28,548 nt of DNA from CAZLAJ01 sp964644605 (GTDB lineage Bacteria > Patescibacteriota > Microgenomatia > UBA1406 > GWC2-37-13): the NCBI GenBank assembly GCA_964644605.1, contig CAZXWS010000037.1:1-28548 (forward strand). Reading direction: 5' to 3'. The notes under the pieces are model-generated. The model worked only from the letters and a program-made list of their open reading frames with translations, was not told the origin of the DNA and ran no database searches. Numbering within the stretch: the first letter of the stretch is position 1; every line of letters starts with the position of its first letter. Made by a program: the position numbers and the translations under genes. Shown piece by piece: positions 14,137 through 20,590 of the stretch.

Positions 14137-15975
14137 ATGAAATGGTTGAAAATCGCGCTTATCACTTCATTTTTTATCTTTTTATTCATCCTTAATTTCA
14201 CCAGTAGTACGGACTTCACACAAGACCTTGGCCGTCACTTAAAAATTGGTGAGTTGATTCTTCAAACAAAAACTGTCCCAAAAACCAATCTTTTTTCCTA
14301 TACAAATCCCAATTTTCAATTTATAAATCATCACTGGCTCTTTGAAGTTTTTATATATGTACTCACAAAAGTATTTCCAATGACTGTGTTAGTCTGGCTC
14401 AAAGTACTATTAATACTGACTTCAGTTGGGATAGTTATATGGATAGGAATAAAGCGTGCGGGGATTCTGCCAACTATTGTGTCTGCAGTTTTATTTTCAC
14501 CATTACTGCTTGAGCGCTCTGACGTACGCCCCGAATTGTTCGGATATTTATTTTTTGCGATTTTGCTATATACATTGTTATGTAGGGACATCCCGCCACG
14601 GCGGGATGTCCCTACTCTTCATTATTTTATTCCTTTGATCATGCTCCTCTGGATCAATACCCACATTACGTTTGTTTTTGGCATTTTCTTAATTACATTA
14701 CTCATCATAAAAACCATACTATTAACTCCCCTCCTTATTTACCCATCGAAGTCAAGCGAAGCGCGACGAAGTTGGGATAAGGAGGGGAACCACCCCGCCA
14801 GTTTGGCGGGGTTGGTGGGGTGGTTTTTAAATAACAAAATATATATTTTTTTATGTAGTTTTCTCGTGCTCATTCTCAACCCAAATGGCCTCACCGCTGT
14901 CCTCTACCCGTTACGTATTTTCCAAAATTACGGTTATCAAATAGCTGAAAATCAAAACGTATTTTTTTTAAATTCGGTCATGCTAAACCCGATTATTAAG
15001 TATTTTTTTCTACTTACTCCATTCATAATGGTGACATTTTTTATTCTCCTATTTTCTCGCAAATTCCTTTTTTCTTTTTTATTTTTAATTTTTTATTTAT
15101 TATCCCTTTTTCAAATCCGTCATCTGCCTTTTTTTGTGCTGACCGCCATACCAATGATGGCAATGGGTTTGACAATTGTAGAGACGCGATTAATCGCGTC
15201 TTTACAAAAAATGTTACGCGTTACACGTTACATGTTTCGCCTTTACTTATATGTAACTGTGATTTTCCTATCCCTATCGCTTGCTGCACTTTTCTCCACC
15301 AACATCTACTTCCGTACTTTTGACTCTAGCAAATCAGTGGGCATGGATGTACGTGAAGACGGTAAAGCAGGAGCGGATTTTTTGCTGCAGAATAATTTGC
15401 CCGGCAGAATATTTAACGGATTTGATAACGGAGGATATACCATCTACCGTCTCTATCCAAAATACAAAGTATTTGTTGACAACAGGCCAGAAGCATATCC
15501 AGCTGATTTTCTGCAAAACACATATATCGGCTTAGAGAATAATGATGATCTTCGCAAAGAAGTATTCAAAAAATACAATATTCACACAGTCATTTTCACA
15601 CATACAGACCAAACGCCATGGGGTATAAATTTTGTTACCCACATACTCGCCGATTCTTTGTGGAAACTAGTGTACTACGATAAGTACTCACTTATTCTCA
15701 CAGACAACAAAAATTTTAAAGATATTCGTTTGGATCAAAAATTAGGGGAACAAAAAATCGAAGCAGCAACCAATCATGGTGGACTGTTACGGCTCATGAC
15801 ATTATTTACCCGAATGAGTCAACCGGAACTTGCACAAGAGGCCTTTATGAAAGCACAGGAAATTAATGCAGACTCATGTGCGATTCGCAGAATAAATATT
15901 ACTCAGTATGAAAATAATCCAATGAAATCGTACGAAGCTCTCGCGCTAAAAAACTCTTCGTGGTATTGCTTTTAG
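14137..15975 (+). CDS. Multi-pass membrane protein, GT-C glycosyltransferase-like
   Basis: The 612-residue protein has one N-terminal helix (5-22), a loop with FTQDLGRHLKIGELILQ...PKTNLFSYTNPNFQFINHHWLFEVF, and then about nine hydrophobic segments up to residue ~390. That loop matches the 'D.dlw.HL..G..i......p..dpfs.t....W.dheWl.e' pattern of GT-C proteins that transfer sugars from polyprenyl-phosphate donors; the acidic residue is Asp29. A soluble domain follows (~400-530: GRIFNGFDNGGYTIYRLYP, VFVDNRPEAYP), then a possible TPR-like end. Exact substrate unknown. Three repeat elements lie in frame: residues ~149-160 (CRDIPPRRDVPT), ~197-230 (IYPSKSSEARRSWDKEGNHP region) and ~347-357 (VETRLIASLQK). 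All fall in loops between helices. No frameshift is seen. Confidence 0.75.
   Translation: MKWLKIALITSFFIFLFILNFTSSTDFTQDLGRHLKIGELILQTKTVPKTNLFSYTNPNFQFINHHWLFEVFIYVLTKVFPMTVLVWLKVLLILTSVGIVIWIGIKRAGILPTIVSAVLFSPLLLERSDVRPELFGYLFFAILLYTLLCRDIPPRRDVPTLHYFIPLIMLLWINTHITFVFGIFLITLLIIKTILLTPLLIYPSKSSEARRSWDKEGNHPASLAGLVGWFLNNKIYIFLCSFLVLILNPNGLTAVLYPLRIFQNYGYQIAENQNVFFLNSVMLNPIIKYFFLLTPFIMVTFFILLFSRKFLFSFLFLIFYLLSLFQIRHLPFFVLTAIPMMAMGLTIVETRLIASLQKMLRVTRYMFRLYLYVTVIFLSLSLAALFSTNIYFRTFDSSKSVGMDVREDGKAGADFLLQNNLPGRIFNGFDNGGYTIYRLYPKYKVFVDNRPEAYPADFLQNTYIGLENNDDLRKEVFKKYNIHTVIFTHTDQTPWGINFVTHILADSLWKLVYYDKYSLILTDNKNFKDIRLDQKLGEQKIEAATNHGGLLRLMTLFTRMSQPELAQEAFMKAQEINADSCAIRRINITQYENNPMKSYEALALKNSSWYCF
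14582..14615. repeat. GTAGGGACATCCC palindrome inside the GT-C-like gene
   Basis: Perfect 16-bp arms GTAGGGACATCCCGCC and GGCGGGATGTCCCTAC around AC. It is translated as RDIPPRRDVPT within a loop. The outer GTAGGGA...TCCCTAC matches the palindromes at 13868 and 22546. Confidence 0.85.
14725..14826. repeat. Composite TCCCCTCCTTA / CCACCCCGCC repeat inside the GT-C-like gene
   Basis: TCCCCTCCTTA (14727-14737) pairs with TAAGGAGGGGA (14778-14788); then AACCACCCCGCCAG-TTTGGCGGGG, and finally GGTGGGGTGGTTTTT. The same two stems in the same order occur after the aldolase gene at 17667-17726, and inverted at 17757-17818. Here the ~100-bp element is translated in frame (residues ~197-230). Confidence 0.85.
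15176..15207. repeat. GTAGAGACGCG palindrome inside the GT-C-like gene
   Basis: Arms TTGTAGAGACGCGATT and AATCGCGTCTTTACAA with one mismatch. It is the same family as 2416-2444 and encodes VETRLIASLQ between two membrane segments. Confidence 0.85.
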
Positions 15976-15976
15976 A

Positions 15977-16199
15977 TTGAATTACGAATGACGAATTTCG
16001 AATTACGAGTAAAAAAATCACAACTCAAAAATAAAAAGTTAATTATGCATAAAAACTTTTAAATTTTTACCCGTGCTTTTACATTTTGACTTTTGAATTT
16101 TGCTTTTCATCATCTCGTAACTCGTCATCCGTAACTCATAACTCCTAACCTTTAACCTATAACTCGTAATTCGTCACTCCTAACTCCTAACTCTTAACT
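15977..16199. repeat. Intergenic block of degenerate ACGAAT/TAACTCC repeats
   Basis: After the GT-C-like gene come AATTACGAATGACGAATTTCG (15979-15999 approximately), A/T tracts, and from 16111 a long run of imperfect 7-10-nt units (CTCGTAACTCGTCATCCG, ACTCATAACTCCTAACC, then TCACTCCTAACTCCTAACTC). Read on the minus strand this equals the TTAGGAGTTAGGAGTGACGA block at 13730. Its right end lies within the HIT gene and provides that gene's stop codon. Confidence 0.7.
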
Positions 16200-16572
16200 T
16201 TTTTATTACTTTCTCCAACTCAACTTCTGCCATAGGTTTTTGTTTAGGTGCTGGGTTGGCGGAGGCCACATCTTCTTCAAAACGTGGAAGAATATGAATG
16301 TGTGCATGCGGGACTCCTCCATGCGTAAGATAATTTATCCACTTTGGCTGCAGAGCTTTTTCTACAATTCGCGTCACTTGCAAAACTGCTTCCCAGTACT
16401 CACCAAACTCAGGCACATCATACACCCACCGGTAATGCTGTTTTGGTATGACTAATGTATGACCTTCTGTAGCTGGACTGCGGTCTAAAAACGCGAAGTA
16501 TTTTTCATCTTCCCAAACTTTGTATGAGGGAATTTCCCCTCTTCCGATTTTACAAAATATACAATTATCCAT
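16180..16572 (-). CDS. HIT-family nucleotide hydrolase/transferase
   Basis: A 130-residue histidine triad protein. The motif HAHIHIL (His89, His91, His93) forms the catalytic triad, with GGVPHAHIHILPR the typical context; His91 would carry the nucleotidyl intermediate. N-terminal CIFCKIGRGEIPSYKVWED, with Cys4 and Cys7, is the usual HIT start, and EGHTLVIPKQHYRWV is the conserved substrate-binding strand. Members hydrolyse phosphoramidates or dinucleoside polyphosphates; the substrate here is unknown. The last residues (KKLRVRS) and the TAG stop are encoded by the TTAAGAGTTAGGAG-type intergenic repeat, so the original C-terminus may have been different. ATG is fixed by TATAAT 7 nt upstream. 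Confidence 0.93.
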   Translation of the reverse strand: MDNCIFCKIGRGEIPSYKVWEDEKYFAFLDRSPATEGHTLVIPKQHYRWVYDVPEFGEYWEAVLQVTRIVEKALQPKWINYLTHGGVPHAHIHILPRFEEDVASANPAPKQKPMAEVELEKVIKKLRVRS

Positions 16573-16579
16573 AGCGATT

Positions 16580-16585
16580 ATTATA
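16580..16585 (-). promoter_or_regulatory. -10 TATAAT of the HIT gene
   Basis: Minus-strand TATAAT ends 7 nt before the ATG at 16572, predicting a leaderless mRNA. It faces the divergent aldolase promoter about 60 bp away. Confidence 0.6.
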
Positions 16586-16642
16586 CTGTAAAAAGAGTGT
16601 TAATTTCGTAAGCGATCAGTAACAACATAGTTGAAAATTAGC

Positions 16643-16648
16643 TATAAT
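16643..16648 (+). promoter_or_regulatory. -10 TATAAT of the aldolase gene
   Basis: TATAAT overlaps an upstream in-frame ATG (16647) and ends 7 nt before the ATG at 16656. Transcription from it would exclude the first ATG and start close to the second. Confidence 0.6.
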
Positions 16649-16655
16649 GTGCAAT

Positions 16656-17663
16656 ATGAACAATACTCAGTTGAGAGAAACTGCACAAAAAATTCTTTCT
16701 CGCACTATTCTCGCTGCCGACGAAAGCACAACGACGATTAAAAAAAGACTCACTGCGATTGGTGTTGAATCTACTCCCGAAACCAACCGAAAGTACCGCC
16801 AGCTCCTATTTACTGCTCCCCATATTGGCAAGTATGTAAGCGGAGTAATTCTTTACGATGAGACGATTAGACAAGCAGCTGATGATAACACACCTTTTCC
16901 TGCGCTTTTAGAAAAACAAGACATTGTTCCTGGGATAAAAGTAGACAAAGGAACTTCTGAAATTCCCAATCTTGGAGTTGATACCTACACCACTGGTTTT
17001 GATGGACTATCTGAACGGTTGAAAGAATATTACAGTCTGGGTGCTCGCTTTGCCAAGTGGCGCGCGGTGTATACAATCATGAGTGGAAATCCCACACGCA
17101 CAAGCATAGAACGCAATGCGCATGACCTCGCGCTTTATGCATTGCTCTGTCAGCAGGAAAATATCGTGCCTATTGTTGAGCCGGAAGTATTAATGGATGG
17201 TGAACATGATATTAATACAGACAAAGAAATCACAACACGCGTACTCACAATGGTATTTCATAAACTCAAAGAATATAAAGTTGATTTACAAGGCATGATT
17301 TTGAAACCCAACATGGTCACTGCCGGATCTAAAAATAGTACTCATGCGACAGTTGAAGAAGTAGCAAAAACCACTCTAGCTGTTTTAAAACACACAGTGC
17401 CTGCAGAAGTTCCTGGCATTGCATTTCTATCTGGTGGTCAAAGTCCTGATATAGCAACAGTTCATCTACAAAAAATAACAGCCCTCAAAAACACTGACGC
17501 ATCAGCGTATCCATGGCGTATCACCGCCTCTTATGGACGTGCGCTGCAGGGTGAGGCTTTGGAAGCCTGGGGAGGAAAACAAGAACACATAGCAAAAGCA
17601 CAAGAAATATTTATTTCCCGTGCAGAAAAAATATATAACGCAAGTTTGGGATTAGAAAAATAA
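16656..17663 (+). CDS. fba: Class I fructose-bisphosphate aldolase
   Basis: The enzyme cleaves fructose-1,6-bisphosphate to glyceraldehyde-3-phosphate and dihydroxyacetone phosphate through a Schiff base. It is of the eukaryote-like class I type (usual length ~340-360; here 335): SRTILAADESTTTIKKRL at the N-terminus, LYDETIRQ, GIKVDKG, AKWRAVYTI, IVPIVEPEVLMDGEHD and the Schiff-base segment GMILKPNMVTAGSKN with Lys217. The end is FLSGGQSPDIATVHLQ and WRITASYGRALQGEALEAWGG. I prefer ATG 16656 over 16647 because the -10 box covers the latter. Together with gap and pgk downstream it supplies lower glycolysis; the spacing (about 250 bp of repeats) makes one operon unlikely. Confidence 0.95.
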   Translation: MNNTQLRETAQKILSRTILAADESTTTIKKRLTAIGVESTPETNRKYRQLLFTAPHIGKYVSGVILYDETIRQAADDNTPFPALLEKQDIVPGIKVDKGTSEIPNLGVDTYTTGFDGLSERLKEYYSLGARFAKWRAVYTIMSGNPTRTSIERNAHDLALYALLCQQENIVPIVEPEVLMDGEHDINTDKEITTRVLTMVFHKLKEYKVDLQGMILKPNMVTAGSKNSTHATVEEVAKTTLAVLKHTVPAEVPGIAFLSGGQSPDIATVHLQKITALKNTDASAYPWRITASYGRALQGEALEAWGGKQEHIAKAQEIFISRAEKIYNASLGLEK

Positions 17664-17666
17664 AAT

Positions 17667-17726
17667 AACTCCCCTCCTTACCAAGGAGGGGTGGCACCCC
17701 GAGTATTCGGGGGGACAGGGTGGTTT
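17667..17726. repeat. TCCCCTCCTTA/GGGGTGG repeat, forward copy; possible terminator
   Basis: AACTCCCCTCCTTACCAAGG begins a stem with AAGGAGGGG, followed by CACCCCGAGTATTCGGGGGG and GGGTGGTTTTT. It starts 4 nt after the aldolase stop and ends in a T-run, so it could end that transcript. It is the family member most similar in layout to 14725-14826. Confidence 0.75.
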
Positions 17727-17756
17727 TTCATTCAGAAACATATTTAAACATTTTTA

Positions 17757-17818
17757 CAACCACCCCCCAACCCCGCCAAACTGGCGGGGTGGTTCCCCTC
17801 CTTATTAAGGAGGGGAGA
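17757..17818. repeat. TCCCCTCCTTA/CCACCCC repeat, inverted copy
   Basis: ACAACCACCCCCCAACCCCG, GCCAAACTGGCGGGGTGGTT and CCCCTCCTTATTAAGGAGGGG: the same units as the preceding repeat in reverse order and opposite strand. The two copies face each other across about 30 bp and could form one large cruciform before the gap gene. The last stem is CTCCTTATTAAGGAG, perfect. Confidence 0.75.
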
Positions 17819-17910
17819 TAAATATATTATTATTTTTTAAACTAGTTTAAAAATTAATTACAAATTTATCCGCGTCAATCGGTTCACAATCCGCGGAAAT
17901 CTGATTTTAT

Positions 17911-18927
17911 ATGAAAAGACTAAAAGTAGGCTTAAATGGTTTTGGAAGAATCGGCAGAGCATTTACACGACTCGCTCTTGACCGCGATGTATTCGATCTT
18001 GCAGTTATTAACACCCGCAAAACTGCCAATGACAACATGGCATATCTTTTGCAATATGACTCTGTTTACAGAAAATATCACAAGACAGTAGCTGCGGAAA
18101 CAGATTGCCTTACTGTTGACGGCAAAAAAATCCCCACCACTCTTTCTGCAACACCAGAGGAAGCTCCATGGGATAAATACGATGTCGATGTGGTTGTAGA
18201 TGCCACTGGCGCATTTAACACAACAGAAGATTTAAAAAAACATATCAAAGGATCAGTTAAAAAAGTGGTTCTTACTGCCCCTTCAAAAGATGATGAGACA
18301 CCGCATGTTGTATTGGGGGTGAATGACTCAACATTCGATTTTGCAAGTTGTGATGTCATTTCAAATTGTTCTTGCACTACAAACAGTGCTTCGCCCATGT
18401 TCAAAATCCTTTACGATAACTTTAAAGTCGTGTCAGGAATGTTAACAACAATTCACGCAGTCACACTCACGCAATCCATGCTCGATGATACCGGCAAATC
18501 ATTTGACCGTTCACGCGCGGCAATGCTCAATATTGTTCCCTCCACATCCGGCGCCGCAAAAGCTGTGGTCAAAACAATTCCTGAATTGAAAGGGAAGCTT
18601 GAAGTAGGCTCTATCCGTGTGCCCGTTCCCACCGGCTCTCTTTCTGATGTTTCTGTAGTTGTTGAAAAAGCAACCACTGTAGAGGAAGTAAATAATTTAT
18701 TCAAACAAGCCGCCGAAGGACCAATGAAAGGTATACTTGAATACCAAACCGAAACACTTGTCTCTTCCGATTACATCGGTAACCCGCATTCGTGTGTTCT
18801 TGATTCTAATTACACAAAAGTCATAAATGGAACCATGGTAAAAGTAATGGGTTGGTATGATAATGAGTGGGGGTATAGTAATAGGTTGGTTGATCTGATC
18901 GAAAAACTAAGTAGTTACTTTAGTTAA
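17911..18927 (+). CDS. gap: Glyceraldehyde-3-phosphate dehydrogenase
   Basis: This tetrameric enzyme oxidises glyceraldehyde-3-phosphate to 1,3-bisphosphoglycerate with NAD(P)+ and phosphate. The NAD-binding start LKVGLNGFGRIGRAFTRLAL is clear. Catalytic Cys155 lies in ISNCSCTTNSASP and the base His182 in TTIHAVTLTQ; RAAMLNIVPSTSGAAKAV, RVPVPTGSLSDVSV and MGWYDNEWGYSNRLVDL are the usual conserved blocks. Length 338 is normal. The common SNASCTTN reads SNCSCTTN, placing an extra Cys (153) beside the catalytic one. The stop codon touches the left 20-bp inverted repeat that borders the next gene; pgk follows beyond it. Confidence 0.96.
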   Translation: MKRLKVGLNGFGRIGRAFTRLALDRDVFDLAVINTRKTANDNMAYLLQYDSVYRKYHKTVAAETDCLTVDGKKIPTTLSATPEEAPWDKYDVDVVVDATGAFNTTEDLKKHIKGSVKKVVLTAPSKDDETPHVVLGVNDSTFDFASCDVISNCSCTTNSASPMFKILYDNFKVVSGMLTTIHAVTLTQSMLDDTGKSFDRSRAAMLNIVPSTSGAAKAVVKTIPELKGKLEVGSIRVPVPTGSLSDVSVVVEKATTVEEVNNLFKQAAEGPMKGILEYQTETLVSSDYIGNPHSCVLDSNYTKVINGTMVKVMGWYDNEWGYSNRLVDLIEKLSSYFS

Positions 18928-18946
18928 AAGTCATAAGTCAAAAGTT
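18927..18946. repeat. Left 20-bp inverted repeat of four-helix gene cassette
   Basis: AAAGTCATAAGTCAAAAGTT, exactly the reverse complement of 19371-19390. It starts on the last base of the gap stop codon. Confidence 0.85.
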
Positions 18947-18973
18947 CAAAGTCTCAGTATTAAGTCATTTAGT

Positions 18974-19345
18974 ATGTATCAAAGTAACAAAGAATTTAGT
19001 GACGAACTAAAGCGACGGATTTATAGATTTATTTTAAAATTAATAAAATATATTGACTCACTGCCTCAAACTGACTTACTCTGTAGAACTGCATCCTCCC
19101 AACTCATACGTAGTGGAACCAGTATTGGAGCTAATTACATAGAAGCAATTGCAGGGAGTTCATTAAAAGATTTTGCCAACTTCTTAAGTCATTCTTTGAA
19201 ATCAGCTAATGAATCTAAATTCTGGCTGGCTCTACTTCGCGATACAAATAAAGGAGACAAAACAATAACAAATGAACTCTTGCAAGAATTAACTGAAATA
19301 TCTAATATTATTGGTAAAAGCGTTAAAACTTTAAAAGCAAAATAA
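18974..19345 (+). CDS. Four-helix-bundle protein (23S rRNA intervening-sequence family)
   Basis: A 123-residue protein matching the four-helix-bundle/'S23' family, first known from intervening sequences in bacterial 23S rRNA genes and related to the Avd accessory protein of diversity-generating retroelements. Typical features: F-x-x-E-L-K-R-R-I-Y-R-F opening helix, the central LIRSGTSIGANYIEAIAGSSLKDF (family: R-S-x-x-S-I-x-x-N-x-x-E-A) and FLSHSLKSANESKFWLALL. It probably forms a pentamer; its function is not established. It sits between gap and pgk, flanked by perfect 20-bp inverted repeats, as if inserted as a unit. Neither an rRNA gene nor a reverse transcriptase is nearby. Confidence 0.9.
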   Translation: MYQSNKEFSDELKRRIYRFILKLIKYIDSLPQTDLLCRTASSQLIRSGTSIGANYIEAIAGSSLKDFANFLSHSLKSANESKFWLALLRDTNKGDKTITNELLQELTEISNIIGKSVKTLKAK

Positions 19346-19370
19346 CTTATTGACTTTTTACTGTACTTTT

Positions 19371-19390
19371 AACTTTTGACTTATGACTTT
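19371..19390. repeat. Right 20-bp inverted repeat of four-helix gene cassette
   Basis: AACTTTTGACTTATGACTTT, the perfect inverse of 18927-18946. It ends 11 nt before the pgk ATG, so it lies in the pgk promoter/leader region. Similar words occur near 22510-22535 and 28443, so it also belongs to the dispersed AAAGTCA-type sequences. Confidence 0.85.
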
Positions 19391-19401
19391 AGACTAAATG
19401 T

Positions 19402-20586
19402 ATGGGCAAAATTAATTATATAGACGATGTTGAAATTAAGAATAAACGAGTGCTTTTGCGTGTCGATTTTAATGTATCGCTCAACCCAAACAGTACCATA
19501 GCCGATGACGCCCGCATCCAACAAGCACTTCCAACAATAGAGTATCTTCTTAAAAATCATAACCGCCTTATCATTGTTTCTCATCTTGATCGGCCTAAGT
19601 TTCGTGATCCGAAATTAAGTTTGAAGCCTGTAGTAAAGCGATTACAAGAATATTTGGATAAGAATTATCACGTTAAATTAATCAACGATTTTTTAACAGA
19701 AGATCCGCAGACATTCCAAAACCAAAAACCCGATACAGTATTCATGCTCGAAAATATCCGCTACTACCCTGAAGAAGGCGCAAACGATAGAACATTTATT
19801 AAAAAACTGGCTGCGCTTGCCGATGTTTTTGTAAATGATGCTTTTGGTGTGTCTCATCGCTCAAACTCTTCAGTAACCGGTGTCCCTGAATATCTTCCCT
19901 CCTACGGCGGCTTACTTCTCAAAAAAGAAATCCAGATGATCTCAAAAGTCATCGATAAACCAAAAAAACCGCTAGTTGCAATCATTGGTGGCGCAAAAAT
20001 TTCAAGCAAAATCAGTCTCATCGGAAAACTCACAGAAATCGCTGATTATTTGCTTATCGGCGGCGGGCTTGCTAACACGTTTTTATGCGCACATGAATAT
20101 AACATCGGAAAAAGTTTTTGTGAGTATGAAGAAGTACAACAAGCACGTAAATTATTATTCCTTGCCGCGCGAAAACATACCGCAATAATTCTTCCTGATG
20201 ATGTAGTAGTCGCGGCAAACAAAACAAGCACCGTAACACAAGTGCGCAAAGTGGATGAAGTACAAAAAAATGACTCTATTTTTGACATCGGTCCAGAAAC
20301 ACAAGCAAAATTCGGAGCAGTTATAGCCAAAGCAAAAACTATTATTTGGAATGGTCCGGTTGGACTTACGGAAAATCCCCAATTTAAACGCGGCACTGAT
20401 TTTATTTACTACGCGATCACACAAAATACTGATTCCACTTCAATTGTGGGTGGCGGTGACACACTAGCTGCGATTTCTAAAAAGGAATATCTAGATAAAA
20501 TAACTCATATATCTACTGGAGGCGGCGCTATGCTTGAGTTTATTGAAAAAGGAAATCTTCCCGGCATCGAAGCACTCGAACACTAA
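19402..20586 (+). CDS. pgk: Phosphoglycerate kinase
   Basis: PGK makes ATP and 3-phosphoglycerate from 1,3-bisphosphoglycerate. The protein is 394 residues, the normal size. Conserved parts: KRVLLRVDFNV with substrate-binding residues, IIVSHLDRP, FMLENIRYYPEE, DVFVNDAFGVSHRSNSS, VAIIGGAKISSKI, LLIGGGLANTFL, IWNGPVGLTE, and the nucleotide-binding STSIVGGGDTLAA. The ATG chosen directly precedes the usual short N-terminus; an upstream ATG at 19398 is out of frame. A TAGACT 6 nt before the start is a possible -10. It ends 4 nt before the stop of the convergent hydrolase gene, leaving no room for a separate terminator. Confidence 0.96.
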   Translation: MGKINYIDDVEIKNKRVLLRVDFNVSLNPNSTIADDARIQQALPTIEYLLKNHNRLIIVSHLDRPKFRDPKLSLKPVVKRLQEYLDKNYHVKLINDFLTEDPQTFQNQKPDTVFMLENIRYYPEEGANDRTFIKKLAALADVFVNDAFGVSHRSNSSVTGVPEYLPSYGGLLLKKEIQMISKVIDKPKKPLVAIIGGAKISSKISLIGKLTEIADYLLIGGGLANTFLCAHEYNIGKSFCEYEEVQQARKLLFLAARKHTAIILPDDVVVAANKTSTVTQVRKVDEVQKNDSIFDIGPETQAKFGAVIAKAKTIIWNGPVGLTENPQFKRGTDFIYYAITQNTDSTSIVGGGDTLAAISKKEYLDKITHISTGGGAMLEFIEKGNLPGIEALEH

Positions 20587-20590
20587 TTAA

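Noticed and set aside
15977..16199. Possible CRISPR-like array from regularly recurring ACTCCTAACTC units
   Set aside because: Units are only 7-10 nt, imperfect and without spacers of constant length; this is a low-complexity repeat.
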